The translations under genes were made by a program, and so were the position numbers. The notes under the pieces are model-generated. The model had not been told where the DNA came from and ran no database searches. It saw only the letters and a list, made by a program, of their open reading frames with translations. A DNA stretch of 26,132 nt, from IMG/VR virus record IMGVR_UViG_3300012746_000026, positions 1 through 26,132 of that record. One strand, written 5' to 3'. Below, one piece after another: positions 14,901-22,125 of this stretch. Source of the DNA: a virus. The first letter of the stretch is position 1, and each line of letters opens with the position of its first letter.

Positions 14901-15132
14901 CAAAGCCCGCCGCGGTCCGGTTGGATCCGGCGAAACCGCCGCGCGTGGTCTTGATCTCCAGGTACCCGGAAGCCGGTGGCGTGCCGGCCGTCTCGAGGCC
15001 CGCCGCTGCCACGCTCCCGGCAGGCTGACCCGCCACCGCGCCCGCCTGGGTGTAGGAACTCGCCGCCGCCACGATGCGATCAGGCGTCAACCGGGGGTCA
15101 GGGTAGATCAGGCCGCGCAGATCAGAGCTCAT
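11908..15132 (-). CDS. Large tail-tip protein with Asp-box beta-propeller and lectin-like region, 1074 aa
   Basis: ATG 15132 overlaps the tape-measure stop (ATGA). Residues about 100-410 contain two Asp-box motifs, SDDDGTTW (198-205) and SRDDGLSW (372-379), with blade-like patterns such as HPALLQLPSGRVLLYHW between them, indicating a sialidase-like (BNR) propeller. Residues about 450-660 (YYEKALAASVLNAVVAEIDV, IRIRVVMRANAVTVWYR) look like a concanavalin/laminin-G-like jelly roll. The C-terminal 300 residues are beta-rich and read like distal-tail or tail-ring domains. Catalytic residues of true sialidases are not evident, so glycan binding is more likely than cleavage. It is the probable host-contact protein, and its place directly after the tape measure is where a distal tail protein normally sits. 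Confidence 0.75.
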   Translation of the reverse strand: MSSDLRGLIYPDPRLTPDRIVAAASSYTQAGAVAGQPAGSVAAAGLETAGTPPASGYLEIKTTRGGFAGSNRTAAGFVWRDSSTGPWHGLDEPWRVAGWEWVVRRANGGSDSDTRPHVISLASGAVLLATHRATASAQRVDVRKLTPGTGWGAAITASSGTDIPTASHPALLQLPSGRVLLYHWTSANDAAYLRVMASDDDGTTWQTVADRVGLPLAVAAGAYTLGRLRAAYSQGTVVVFASLLDNVTSRYVAQQWASDANGYTLTEVILGDSATAASADPQKARAVEVVAHPAGGFVMSYYHPPSAEWRVRQLSSAWTPYIYGSEPEKVNASSIGPTYDPTQSALWYNGRTLYLLAPETSGGATYAWVHYSRDDGLSWFIGRPWTGDADLDPSQLTACAVRGQTVYVGRVATTTQTFDNDSIIAHYAGGWSSPTWPALYRETYAQAIPNSTWIGIEDPVNVGFTRSVTGVPTEAVTATGWSITTGAAVAVYYEKALAASVLNAVVAEIDVAPSSGGATTADRIALVVNQGNGSTDYRLSIRFTTTAFRVWDTNGGTALATVTTSTTSGIRIRVVMRANAVTVWYRATGAASQSSYAKTWTLAAASTTLVANASSPLAAGYVRWGHPSASSAVSEWRAVQVIELSDSAFSGARVFGYELGTTTGPYASQTPIGADMTAGQMLPGLFGAAADLPGGTRVRLLDGPTGAGDTWTSAAQYTYGVDKLHPLTVPSPRREWRATQDAVDEYIAWGLPDTGGNGVISETGSVGLYLGRTNFRQADLAGWDGATWTTLGTLDLAAGLVSLPFVRRGDAVILDTSAASVSGAAWLHRGELVGGTVAFAGGVSRRIARSTSGRWTSGTLSPTIYLEGVTGAEPTSGTIDIWRSAGVLVVNAVGNYRRVRLTIKAAATVEDYLRAGVMVLGPWLPLEPYSWGRSLELIPDVELVDVGGGGRSARVRGPSRRTVSISWREGIPTVGLYDAAIPPYLTGSHAVDGRAVGADTPSLLAGLVDELDGAASPVVLVGALRSGVGTATQGSSEALIYGRITGTVSREVVIGDELYSEVHRVGEILIEEEL

Positions 15133-17003
15133 CGGGTGCGCCTCCCCGGCACCGTAGCACCATCCAGCGCTCGGGCCAACGGAGTGTCTAACCGCAGGTG
15201 GTCGCGCAGCACGATCGACAGGTCGCGATGTCTGTAACGCATGACCAGCTCGTCACCGCCGCCACCGCCCATGCGCCCGCGATTCAGCGCCGCCAGGCCG
15301 TCAGGTCCGAGCGCGGACATACCTCGACGCGTCACCACGCCCTCACCCGGGGAGGCTTGGATCATCCTGTGATCTGCCTCGACGACACCACCGATCGCAA
15401 AGCTCGGCGGCGACTCGGACGCCACCTGAGCGATCTGCAATGCGGTCGGAGGACCGACTACCGACGCGGCCAAGATCGGGGCCAGCCAGCCAGCAGGCGC
15501 GAACGTTGCGAGCGCGTTCATATAAGCGACGGCGCCCGACATCACGATCGACGAGATCGCCGCGGTTTGACGCAAGGCCCACAGGCGTTTGGCCTCCTTT
15601 TTCTCCGAGTCGCTCAAGTGACCCATCGACTCGATCTGCTTGTCGATCGCCCACACTGCAAGATCGGCCACGCCCGTGTAGATCTGTTCGGCGACTTGTA
15701 GACTCTGCTGGATCGACTCGTTGCGCGCGGCCGTCACCGCGTCAAACGCCGCCTTCTCTTCTTCCTGGTACCGCACCGCAGCATCGTGCGCGGCCTGATC
15801 CGCGGCGGCCTTCTCGGCTGCTTGCTTCGCCGCGGTCTCGGCGCGCGCCGCTTCGATCTTGTCCCGCTCCTCTCCGAGCGCAAGATCCTGCTCATAGAGC
15901 GCCGCCTTGCGCGCCGCCTCCGCCGCCGCCGCGTCACCCGAGATCTCTTCCAGTTCTGCGATCTTGGCGATTCGCTCGTCGTATTTCGCGCGGATCTTGT
16001 CTTCAGTCGACATGCCCGCCTCAGCCGCCGTTGCGATCAGCCCGTACAGCGCCGCGCTGGCGTCGGACTGCTTCTCGAGGGCGTCGGCGTGCCGCTTGCT
16101 GGCCTCTGCCCCCCTGCGCTGTTTCTCTTCGAGCCCTCCCACGGCGGTGTCGAGTTCTGCTGTAATCGTCTTTACGGAGCCCATCTCGGCCAGCGCTTCG
16201 CCGAAGCTCTTGGTATTTCCCTGGGTGGCCTCGCCTACCTTGACCTGACCCGTCAGTAGCTGCTGGAAAGCCTCGTTCAGCTTGCCAGTCGAGGCCCACA
16301 GCGTAGTCTGGCCGGTCGCCGCCACGGTGAGGATCTCGGCGACCGCCGCCAGCCGGGTGTAATTCACGTTCAGCGACTCGTTAAAAGTGCCGAATCCATC
16401 GATCGAATCGTTGACGATGTCGACAAAATCGATAAACGTTGGGAGCAGCACCTCTGCGGCGATTAGCGTCAGCTGATCCATACTCGTCCGCAGCCGCTCC
16501 ATCTCGTCGGTGTAGCCCACAGCGGCGGCGCGGGCGCCCTCGCTGATAAACACGGCTCCACCCATCTCATCGACGCGGTCGATGATTCCGTTCGCCGCGT
16601 CACCCAGGGCGGTCATCGCCGAGACGTATCCAAAGACGGCCGCCGCCGATGCAGCGACAGCGCCAGCTGTCCCGGCCATCGCGATGCCCATCGTGCCGAT
16701 CGCCCCGGTCGCGCCCTCTGCAGTGTCCGACAGATCGCCGAGTGCCCCGGTCGCCGCACCGAGCGGACCACCCATCACCCGGCCAAGCCCCTCGATCGCT
16801 TTGAGCGCAGACTGCGTCTTCTTGGCGCTGTCCTCCTGCTCTTTCGCCAGCTTGTCCGCCGCCTTTTCAGCAACCTTGTAGGCTTTCGCCAGCTTCTGGA
16901 TCCGCTTCTCGGTTTCTTCAACAGACGCGCCGCCGGCGATCATTTGGCTTTTGAGCTGGTCCATGTCGGCAATGAACTGGAGCCGGATCTGCTCGGTGGC
17001 CAT
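15129..17003 (-). CDS. Tail tape measure protein, 624 aa
   Basis: ATG 17003 has a purine-rich GAGGCG just upstream. The N-terminus (MATEQIRLQFIADMDQLKSQ, then EETEKRIQKLAKAYKVAEK) is helical and coiled. Hydrophobic Ala/Gly stretches at about residues 95-135 and 485-530 fit membrane-active parts released at injection. Residues about 330-460 are a long charged helix with many Ala, Glu, Lys and Gln. The C-terminus has SFAIGGVVEADHRM and ASPGEGVVTRRGM, typical of tape measure ends. The protein sets tail length and threads through the tube. At the usual 0.15 nm per residue, 624 aa predicts a tail of roughly 90-95 nm. Confidence 0.9.
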   Translation of the reverse strand: MATEQIRLQFIADMDQLKSQMIAGGASVEETEKRIQKLAKAYKVAEKAADKLAKEQEDSAKKTQSALKAIEGLGRVMGGPLGAATGALGDLSDTAEGATGAIGTMGIAMAGTAGAVAASAAAVFGYVSAMTALGDAANGIIDRVDEMGGAVFISEGARAAAVGYTDEMERLRTSMDQLTLIAAEVLLPTFIDFVDIVNDSIDGFGTFNESLNVNYTRLAAVAEILTVAATGQTTLWASTGKLNEAFQQLLTGQVKVGEATQGNTKSFGEALAEMGSVKTITAELDTAVGGLEEKQRRGAEASKRHADALEKQSDASAALYGLIATAAEAGMSTEDKIRAKYDERIAKIAELEEISGDAAAAEAARKAALYEQDLALGEERDKIEAARAETAAKQAAEKAAADQAAHDAAVRYQEEEKAAFDAVTAARNESIQQSLQVAEQIYTGVADLAVWAIDKQIESMGHLSDSEKKEAKRLWALRQTAAISSIVMSGAVAYMNALATFAPAGWLAPILAASVVGPPTALQIAQVASESPPSFAIGGVVEADHRMIQASPGEGVVTRRGMSALGPDGLAALNRGRMGGGGGDELVMRYRHRDLSIVLRDHLRLDTPLARALDGATVPGRRTR

Positions 17004-17012
17004 GGCTGCGCC

Positions 17013-17483
17013 TCAGGTGTCGGATGTGACGGTCTTGACGATAGATCGACTGATGTCCTGCCCCAGCTTTACGGCGACTTGCCGAGACGGGAGCTTGATT
17101 AGCTGCTGATAGGCGGATCGGCCCGGATCCAAGCCGTTTTGGCCTGACTTCAGGATCTGCGTATATTTCGCCGGATTGCCGATCGAGCCGATCAAGCCAT
17201 TTGAGGTCACAGACCCGTAGGCGCTCCACGTCGTCGCCGATGGGGTTTTGTTGCCGCTCCGCCGATAGTTGCGTTGCACGCCGTCAGATCCGACCACATA
17301 AGGCGATACCGGCCAGCCTTTCGCGATCTGTACCCGGAAAGCCTCGATGGTCGTCTCCATAACGATCAGCGCGTCGGGGGCAAGCTCCGCGGCGGCCTGC
17401 CTGAGCTCTGCCGCGAAGTCCCGATCCATCTTGATCGGGCTATCGCTTCCGACCGTCCAGCGTGGGGGCGACTTTTTTGGCAT
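17013..17483 (-). CDS. Tail-completion-like protein, 156 aa
   Basis: ATG 17483 is preceded by AGGGGGAAAG. The sequence (ALIVMETTIEAFRVQIAKGW, PVSPYVVGSDGVQRNYRRSG, SATTWSAYGSVTSNG, KYTQILKSGQNG) has the look of HK97 gp10-like head-tail joining or minor tail proteins: a helix, then beta-strands around a GW-PV-P and a Y--IL--G element. The match is weak. It sits between the tail assembly chaperone and the tape measure, not before the tail tube as is more usual. The frameshifted chaperone extension overlaps its first 44 bases. Confidence 0.66.
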   Translation of the reverse strand: MPKKSPPRWTVGSDSPIKMDRDFAAELRQAAAELAPDALIVMETTIEAFRVQIAKGWPVSPYVVGSDGVQRNYRRSGNKTPSATTWSAYGSVTSNGLIGSIGNPAKYTQILKSGQNGLDPGRSAYQQLIKLPSRQVAVKLGQDISRSIVKTVTSDT

Positions 17484-17996
17484 CTTTCCCCCTCGTCTGT
17501 AACTCGGCGATCAGCGTCGCCTGGGTGTCTCGGTCCAATGTCGCGAACCAGCCGGGAACCTTTGCCCACTCGCGCTCGATCTGCAGGATCGCGCGCTTCA
17601 GTCGACCCTGGTCCCCGGCCTCGAAAAACCCCGGGCGTCGGACACCTGTTGCCCGGTCGGCAGGTGCGAGCGCAAGAAGCCGAGCGCGCGCACGCCGGCG
17701 ATCACTAAGTCCGCTGGGTCGACCAGGGTGCTCCACTCGGTAAAGATTGCATGTGCAAAGTTTGCGGGATTAAAGCCGCTCTTTGCGTACGACACCCGGG
17801 GACGTCCGCGGACGTCGTCAGGCCAGCAAAGGAAGAGCGCCATGGCGCCGGCACGGATCGGAGACTGCAGGGCCAGACACTCCCAGGCAACGACGATGTC
17901 CGTCGGCGCGCGAAGGCGGATGGGTTGGTTCCCGATCTCGACGGTGTCCGACGCGTCGAGCGTGTCGGAGATGGTCTCGGTCTCGGTCTCTGACAT
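17440..17996 (-). CDS. Tail assembly chaperone, long (GT-like) -1 frameshift product, 185 aa
   Basis: The product consists of codons 1-124 of the short form (17996 down to 17625), then a -1 slip on GGGTTTT, then 61 residues read from 17625 down to 17440. The extension begins FEAGDQGRLKRAILQIEREW and continues with a helical, charged segment (VPGWFATLDRDTQATLIAEL). It has no good start codon of its own near the junction, and it is in the right frame and length for the GT domain that binds the tape measure. The overlap between the frames, the heptamer and gene order together make this a strong prediction, but no expression evidence is available. Confidence 0.8.
17598..17996 (-). CDS. Tail assembly chaperone, short (G-like) form, 132 aa
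   Basis: ATG 17996 follows AGGGAG. The N-terminus is very acidic and Thr-rich (SETETETISDTLDASDT). The core (IRLRAPTDIVVAWECLALQS, PIRAGAMALFLCW) is helical and fits the first tail chaperone gene found between the tail tube and tape measure in siphoviruses. Such proteins coat the tape measure while the tube polymerises, and a minority of ribosomes shift frame near the end. A canonical slippery heptamer is present 8 codons before the stop, supporting the assignment. Sequence similarity alone would not identify it. Confidence 0.82.
   Translation of the reverse strand: MSETETETISDTLDASDTVEIGNQPIRLRAPTDIVVAWECLALQSPIRAGAMALFLCWPDDVRGRPRVSYAKSGFNPANFAHAIFTEWSTLVDPADLVIAGVRALGFLRSHLPTGQQVSDARGFSRPGTRVD
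17625..17631 (-). promoter_or_regulatory. Programmed -1 ribosomal frameshift heptamer GGGTTTT
   Basis: On the minus strand the zero-frame codons are CGG GGT TTT TCG. The heptamer G-GGT-TTT has the X-XXY-YYZ form with X=G, Y=T and Z=T, so both tRNAs can re-pair one base back to GGG TTT. The -1 frame then reads TTC GAG and stays open to 17440. No strong downstream stem or upstream Shine-Dalgarno stimulator is obvious. GGG-TTT-type slippery sites are known for tail assembly chaperones. Confidence 0.8.
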
Positions 17997-18016
17997 AGTA
18001 GGAACTCCCTGGGTAG

Positions 18017-18541
18017 TTAGGCGATTTGGTCGGCGTAGGCGACGCCGTTGACGTAAACCGCGCCGCGGGCGGTCGCGCTGATCGTGAATTTGGTTGGGCC
18101 GCCGCCCGAATCTTCCGCGATGGCGAACGTGAAGTGACAGTCTTTGAGCTCAAACGATCCGTCTGCGTCGTCGCCGTAGTCGGTGCCCTCAAGCTCCCAG
18201 CGAAGGTGGGCCATCAAAGGCCGCGGCCCGGTCCCGGCGGTGTTCGTGATCCCGGAGTATCCGCCGCGGACCAACAAGAAGTCCATGATGACGCCGGCGG
18301 TGACGTTGGTCAGTTCGGCCAGCATCGCCGAAAACTGCGCGGTGGGGTAAACGCGCGCGCCGTGACCGCTGCCCCGGTACTTCCCGCGCGCCTCAAAGGG
18401 AACCTCCTCATTGAGAGTCCGCTTCAGGCCGTCAATCGCGAGGTCGCCCATCTCGTACGGGATCGTCAGGGTAGTCCCCGATCCGTCGATGATCTTTAGA
18501 CGCCCCTGGGCGAAGTTCTTGATATGCGAGGACAAAGCCAT
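18017..18541 (-). CDS. Major tail (tube) protein, 174 aa
   Basis: ATG 18541 is preceded by GAGGTGATCG. The protein starts MALSSHIKNFAQGRLKIIDG and contains TIPYEMGDLAIDGLKR, LMAHLRWELEG, ELKDCHFTFAIAEDSG and PTKFTISATARGAVYVNG, a beta-rich pattern with the long hydrophilic loop and tail-end strand typical of siphovirus tail tube monomers. Length matches the usual 150-250 aa. It lies immediately before the chaperone pair and after the terminator, in the expected order. Many copies stack into hexameric rings around the tape measure. Confidence 0.8.
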   Translation of the reverse strand: MALSSHIKNFAQGRLKIIDGSGTTLTIPYEMGDLAIDGLKRTLNEEVPFEARGKYRGSGHGARVYPTAQFSAMLAELTNVTAGVIMDFLLVRGGYSGITNTAGTGPRPLMAHLRWELEGTDYGDDADGSFELKDCHFTFAIAEDSGGGPTKFTISATARGAVYVNGVAYADQIA

Positions 18542-18549
18542 CGATCACC

Positions 18550-19023
18550 TCACTGGATGTTGAGCATGTGCCGGGCGGTCCCGGATATCTCGGATAGAAG
18601 CCACGTCCCATCGGCCACAGTCTGACGCGATACCGTATCGCTCCAGTCGACGTGTAGCCCGTCGGACGATCCCGGGCCGCCCGACACCCGGGTCAAAGCG
18701 ACCAGAAGCGCGGCCTCTCCGTCAAGCGCAGCCAGGTACTCGGTCCACTGGTGGCCTTCCGGGAGCCGCCAGATCCAGCGCACCGAGATCGACGTGTCGG
18801 CGCGACCGAGTGCAGCTCGCCGGACTCGCGACGACTCGGGACCAGGCGCGAGACGCGTGCTGCGCGCCTCGACGGTGAATGCCCGATGGCCCCACCCTTC
18901 AGGGTCACCCGGAAAATTCCCCGCCGCATACGGCGAGATCCGCCACCCAGGCAGGGTGCCGATCGCCGTGGCGACCTCGCGTACCACGTCGCCAACGGTC
19001 AGCGCCCCCAAGGCGTCCCCCAC
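18550..19023 (-). CDS. Tail terminator-like protein, about 157 aa
   Basis: The stop is certain but the start is not. GTG at 19023 is used here; GTG at 19056, TTG at 19011 and GTG at 18987 are alternatives, none with a good Shine-Dalgarno, since the gene overlaps the previous stop at 18999. The core (VGDVVREVATAIGTLPGWRI, SPYAAGNFPGDPEGW, FTVEARSTRLAPG) and the long second half (SISVRWIWRLPEGHQWTEYL, ALDGEAALLVALT) resemble tail terminator proteins (lambda gpU type), which cap the tube. The position between head-tail connector and tail tube agrees. Identification rests on order and general character. Confidence 0.66.
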   Translation of the reverse strand: MGDALGALTVGDVVREVATAIGTLPGWRISPYAAGNFPGDPEGWGHRAFTVEARSTRLAPGPESSRVRRAALGRADTSISVRWIWRLPEGHQWTEYLAALDGEAALLVALTRVSGGPGSSDGLHVDWSDTVSRQTVADGTWLLSEISGTARHMLNIQ

Positions 19024-19769
19024 CGGGTGCCGGTCTGTCCGCGCCCGTTGGTCCACAGCGAGCCCGCGGCCGTCACCGGCTGGGTGTCGGCCTGCCCATC
19101 GTCGCCGACGTCATAGGTGAGCGACACCTGCGCCCAGGCGCTTTCGTATTGCTGGCGATAGAGCTTGGCTTGTTCGAGGTAGGCTTCGTTGGCGCGCGTG
19201 GTCAACGACTCGAAGACCAGCGCCAGGGTCAGCAGGACGTGGGGCGTCACAAGCTCCGACGTGCCGACCACCAACCACGGCCGCCGCCCGGCGCGCAGGA
19301 GGCGCTGGGAGATCTCGCGCCACGCTTCCTCGAGGTACGGCTGCAGGGTCATCCCGGGGATCAGCGGCTGCACCCCCGGCTGGTGCGGCGACAGCGTCGG
19401 GACGCGCCGCCAGATGTCGGCATCAGAGGCGGCCATCGCAGGGACACAGCGCACCAGCGCGCCGGGCTCCCGGAAGGTATGAACCACGCCGTCGGGCATG
19501 GTCAATGCCCATTCGGTGCGCCACGCGTCGCCCAAGGTGAGCGCGGACGTGGTGGTACCCAGCACCGCATAGGTGGCCACGCCCCCGACCTGCGTCGTCG
19601 CTCCCGTCACCACCGAAGAGTTCTCGGCGTTGTACAGGGTAAAGACGCCGGCCGAGGGCGAGGCAAGGCTTCCGCCGCGGTAAACCGCCAGTGCGAGCGT
19701 GGTATCCCTGGCCCTCTGCACCAGCATCGGACCATCCACGCGGGGACTGTAGGCAACCGCGATCGGCAT
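18999..19769 (-). CDS. Head-tail connector/adaptor-like protein, 256 aa
   Basis: The start is ATG 19769, two bases after the previous gene's stop; the frame is open upstream but that part reads the decoration gene out of frame. The N-terminal 110 residues (MPIAVAYSPRVDG, LALAVYRGGSLASPSAGVF, TLYNAENSSVVTGA) form a beta/Ig-like domain. The C-terminal 120 residues (MTLQPYLEEAWREISQRLL, LVTPHVLLTLALVFESL, EAYLEQAKLYRQQYESAWAQ) are helical, like the HK97 gp6-type connector subunit that docks under the portal. A two-domain protein of this sort would bridge portal and tail. The connector role comes from the helical end and gene order. Confidence 0.66.
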   Translation of the reverse strand: MPIAVAYSPRVDGPMLVQRARDTTLALAVYRGGSLASPSAGVFTLYNAENSSVVTGATTQVGGVATYAVLGTTTSALTLGDAWRTEWALTMPDGVVHTFREPGALVRCVPAMAASDADIWRRVPTLSPHQPGVQPLIPGMTLQPYLEEAWREISQRLLRAGRRPWLVVGTSELVTPHVLLTLALVFESLTTRANEAYLEQAKLYRQQYESAWAQVSLTYDVGDDGQADTQPVTAAGSLWTNGRGQTGTRWGTPWGR

Positions 19770-19771
19770 CG

Positions 19772-20263
19772 TCAGACCATCTCGGCGACGATGAAGGAAT
19801 CGCAACGGCAAGAGTTTCCGGCGTTGGCGACCGACCACACACCGGTCGCTTCGATCTTCTGGGCGAGGGACGAATCGATAGACAGCGACTCGAACGCCAC
19901 GCGAGCGGTGGCGGTGCCCTCGGCGCCCGGAGCGGAGCAGGTGCCGGCGACGATCACCACAGAGGTGGCGCCCGTGGTGCGCACGGTGGCGGTCAGCGAC
20001 CACGCGACCACATCGCCGTTGGCAACGTCGACCGCGCCAGAGTCGGCGACGACGGTCCCGGTGAGGGTGGTCGGGCCGACGCGGACGCGGATCCGCAGGG
20101 TGTCGGTAGCGTTCGTGGCGGTCGCGACGACGGCGCCCGACAGCTGGTAGACCTTGCCAGCCTGCAAGCCGTTCGCCGGGATCTCGTAGGATCCAAGCAC
20201 GGTTTCGGTCGTGCTGTTGGTCAGGGCGGTACCGGCAGAGAGCAAAGCATAAAGAAGGCGCAT
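19772..20263 (-). CDS. Decoration-like virion protein, 163 aa
   Basis: ATG 20263 lies two bases after the preceding stop, with AAGAGGTAACC upstream (AGAGG). It opens MRLLYALLSAGTALTNSTTE, then VLGSYEIPANGLQAGKVYQL and VATATNATDTLRIRVRVGP, a pattern I recall from phage structural proteins that decorate capsids or tails (T-TLTGTVV-ADSGAVDVANGD, VVAWSL). It is all beta and ends with two cysteines (NSCRCDSF). Located between capsid-associated and connector genes, a capsid decoration role is likely but not proven. Confidence 0.7.
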   Translation of the reverse strand: MRLLYALLSAGTALTNSTTETVLGSYEIPANGLQAGKVYQLSGAVVATATNATDTLRIRVRVGPTTLTGTVVADSGAVDVANGDVVAWSLTATVRTTGATSVVIVAGTCSAPGAEGTATARVAFESLSIDSSLAQKIEATGVWSVANAGNSCRCDSFIVAEMV

Positions 20264-20265
20264 GG

Positions 20266-20436
20266 TTACCTCTTGTCCCGCTCGAGGCGGGTATGGGCTT
20301 GTTCGGACGCCTGACGCGCGATGCGCCGGGCGTTGTCGGCGGTGATCCCCGCCTCCCGCAGCTGGTGGTATCCCCGCTGCTCGGTCGCCGTCCGCGAGCT
20401 ATGCGCGCTCGCGCCGGACTCGGTCTTCTCGCTCAT
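20266..20436 (-). CDS. Small hydrophilic protein, 56 aa
   Basis: A short frame from ATG 20436 to TAA 20266-20268. Its ATG overlaps the stop of the 219-aa gene (ATGA), and its stop is two bases from the decoration-gene ATG. The product (MSEKTESGASAHSSRTATEQ, then RGYHQLREAGITADNARRIA) is charged and helical, with no cysteine or membrane segment. It fills the 169-bp space between its neighbours precisely, which is why I accept it despite the small size. It could be a minor head component or chaperone; no family is recognised. Confidence 0.7.
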   Translation of the reverse strand: MSEKTESGASAHSSRTATEQRGYHQLREAGITADNARRIARQASEQAHTRLERDKR

Positions 20437-21092
20437 GCTGCCCCCTTCATCCGCGCCGCGCGGATCGCTTCGATCGCCGCCTCGGTGCGCTTGATCTGTC
20501 CGCGCAAGCTCGGGTTCCGGTCGACGCGGTCAACCAGGCCCGACAAGATCGACGCTTGATCCTGCTCGAGCTTGTCGAGGACCACGGCCGCCGGCGGCGG
20601 GAGGATGCCGTCAGCAACCAGCGACTGCAGCCACGCGACGTAGCCGCGGGTGCGACCCACCAGAGCGGAGCCCGGGGCCGGGTGCTCCCAGGGGGTAACG
20701 TGCGCGGTGCCGCCCTCGACGCTGACGGGGACGCAATAGCGCACCCCGCCGACCGTCGGGTCGAGCACGATATATCCGCGGCGCTCCTTGATATATCGAG
20801 AATTGTCCATCACATACTGGACGCGGCCGGTCTGCGGATCGCGGCGCGACTCGACGCGCGAGACGCCACCCAAGAGCGGGAGCTTGGCAAGCTGCGGGAC
20901 GACGTGGAACGATCCGTCGTCGCAGTCGTCCATCGCGGTCCACCGCTCCGGGTGAAACATGTACAGATAGGGCGGAGAAGTCTGGATCCGCGGGAGGGCC
21001 GCCGGTGCGGCGACCCGTCCCAGGATCTCGTAAGGCTCTGCGTCAGCGGGGGCCGGTGTGGTGACCGGCGTGGGCTTGACTTGCTTAGACAT
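20433..21092 (-). CDS. Unrecognised head-region protein, 219 aa
   Basis: ATG 21092 follows a GAGG-containing leader (CCGAGGTCTTCCA). Residues 1-25 are Pro/Ala/Thr-rich and probably disordered. The centre (PPYLYMFHPERWTAMDDCDD, GSFHVVPQLAKLPLLGGVSR, YIKERRGYIVLDPTVGG, VRYCVPVSVEGGTAHVTPWE) is a compact beta-rich domain. The C-terminal 60 residues (LEQDQASILSGLVDRVDR, RGQIKRTEAAIEAIRAARM) are helical. I recall similar proteins downstream of capsid genes in environmental phages but not a function. Position suggests a capsid-associated or head-completion protein. Confidence 0.68.
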   Translation of the reverse strand: MSKQVKPTPVTTPAPADAEPYEILGRVAAPAALPRIQTSPPYLYMFHPERWTAMDDCDDGSFHVVPQLAKLPLLGGVSRVESRRDPQTGRVQYVMDNSRYIKERRGYIVLDPTVGGVRYCVPVSVEGGTAHVTPWEHPAPGSALVGRTRGYVAWLQSLVADGILPPPAAVVLDKLEQDQASILSGLVDRVDRNPSLRGQIKRTEAAIEAIRAARMKGAA

Positions 21093-21137
21093 TGGAAGAC
21101 CTCGGGAGCCCGGGACTAGGCCCGGGCGGTGGAGTGA

Positions 21138-22058
21138 TCAGGGCGCGTCGGACTGGATGGTGAGGCCGGCCGCGTCATCGAGTTCAACGACGCCCATGTT
21201 CGCGTGGCCCACGTAGGTGGTTTCGGCGCCGAGAGAGTCGCGGTTGCGCTCCATAAGCACGGGCCCGACGTACACTTGGTCGGACGGGAAGTCGAGCGGC
21301 GACACACCGTCAGCCCAGGCGATGGCGCCGGCGCCGAGGAAGGCGCTGGCGACGTCTGCACCGGCGTTCATCGACGGCGAGCGGCTAGTCTGGTAGATCT
21401 CGGTCTCCAGGAAGCTCCCCTTGTACGCCCCACCAGCCCGGCTCACAAACTCCCCGCTCTGTGCCTGCCACTGGATGGCGCCCGCAGACGCGGTGGCGAT
21501 GTCGTTCTGCAGGTCGGTGACGGCCTGGGTGTGGCCGATGAACAGCAACGGCCCGCGGTTATTCGCGACTTCCATCACCTGCTTACCGGCCAGAAAGGTG
21601 GCCAGGGACATGTTCGATCCCGAGGTGCCAATCGGCGTCCCAAAGGTGTCAAGGAGATTCGCGACCAGGTCAACAAGCGCGCCCTCGTAGGACGCAAAGA
21701 AATCTTCCGCGAGCAACGCCGCGTCAAACTCACCAAGGCCGTCGGTCAATTTCGCCAGGTCGGTCGCCTTCCGGGCAAGCGCGAACGCGGACACGGTGAC
21801 GTCCGCGTAGCCGCGGGCGATGTCAGTAACGCCGGCCGCCGCACCGTCGGCGCGGGGCTGCATCCGATCGCGACCGTTAAGGCCGAGGCGGCGCACGCGG
21901 ACGACGTTCGATTCGCGCATATTGACGCGTCCACCGTACACAAACGCAGGATGCGCCGGCAGGCGGAAGGGGTCGTTGAGAAGGTACTGCCACTGAGCGG
22001 CCATGACTTGCGAGAGGCGATGGCCGTCGGACAACAAGCTTGCGTAGGTCTCACCCAT
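21138..22058 (-). CDS. Major capsid protein, 306 aa
   Basis: ATG 22058 with GAGTGA six bases upstream. The sequence begins MGETYASLLSDGHRLSQVMA and has VYGGRVNMRESNVVRVRRLG, a long helix (LAKLTDGLGEFDAALLAEDF), LATFLAGKQVMEVANNRG, LLFIGHTQAVTDLQNDIA and a C-terminal beta segment (FPSDQVYVGPVLMERNRD). Length, a spine-helix-like segment and A-domain-like alternation fit an HK97-fold capsid protein. A separate scaffold gene just upstream replaces an internal delta domain, and no head protease is seen. Evidence is position plus fold-like pattern rather than a diagnostic motif. Confidence 0.82.
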   Translation of the reverse strand: MGETYASLLSDGHRLSQVMAAQWQYLLNDPFRLPAHPAFVYGGRVNMRESNVVRVRRLGLNGRDRMQPRADGAAAGVTDIARGYADVTVSAFALARKATDLAKLTDGLGEFDAALLAEDFFASYEGALVDLVANLLDTFGTPIGTSGSNMSLATFLAGKQVMEVANNRGPLLFIGHTQAVTDLQNDIATASAGAIQWQAQSGEFVSRAGGAYKGSFLETEIYQTSRSPSMNAGADVASAFLGAGAIAWADGVSPLDFPSDQVYVGPVLMERNRDSLGAETTYVGHANMGVVELDDAAGLTIQSDAP

Positions 22059-22125
22059 GATATCACTCGATGGACCGCTGCAGCCCGTTGCGCCCGTTGA
22101 CGGTCGGCGGCCCCTGGTGGCTTGG

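Noticed and set aside
19770-20003. N-terminal extension of the connector protein
   Set aside because: It is His/Arg-rich and reads the decoration gene out of frame. ATG 19769 directly follows that gene's stop.
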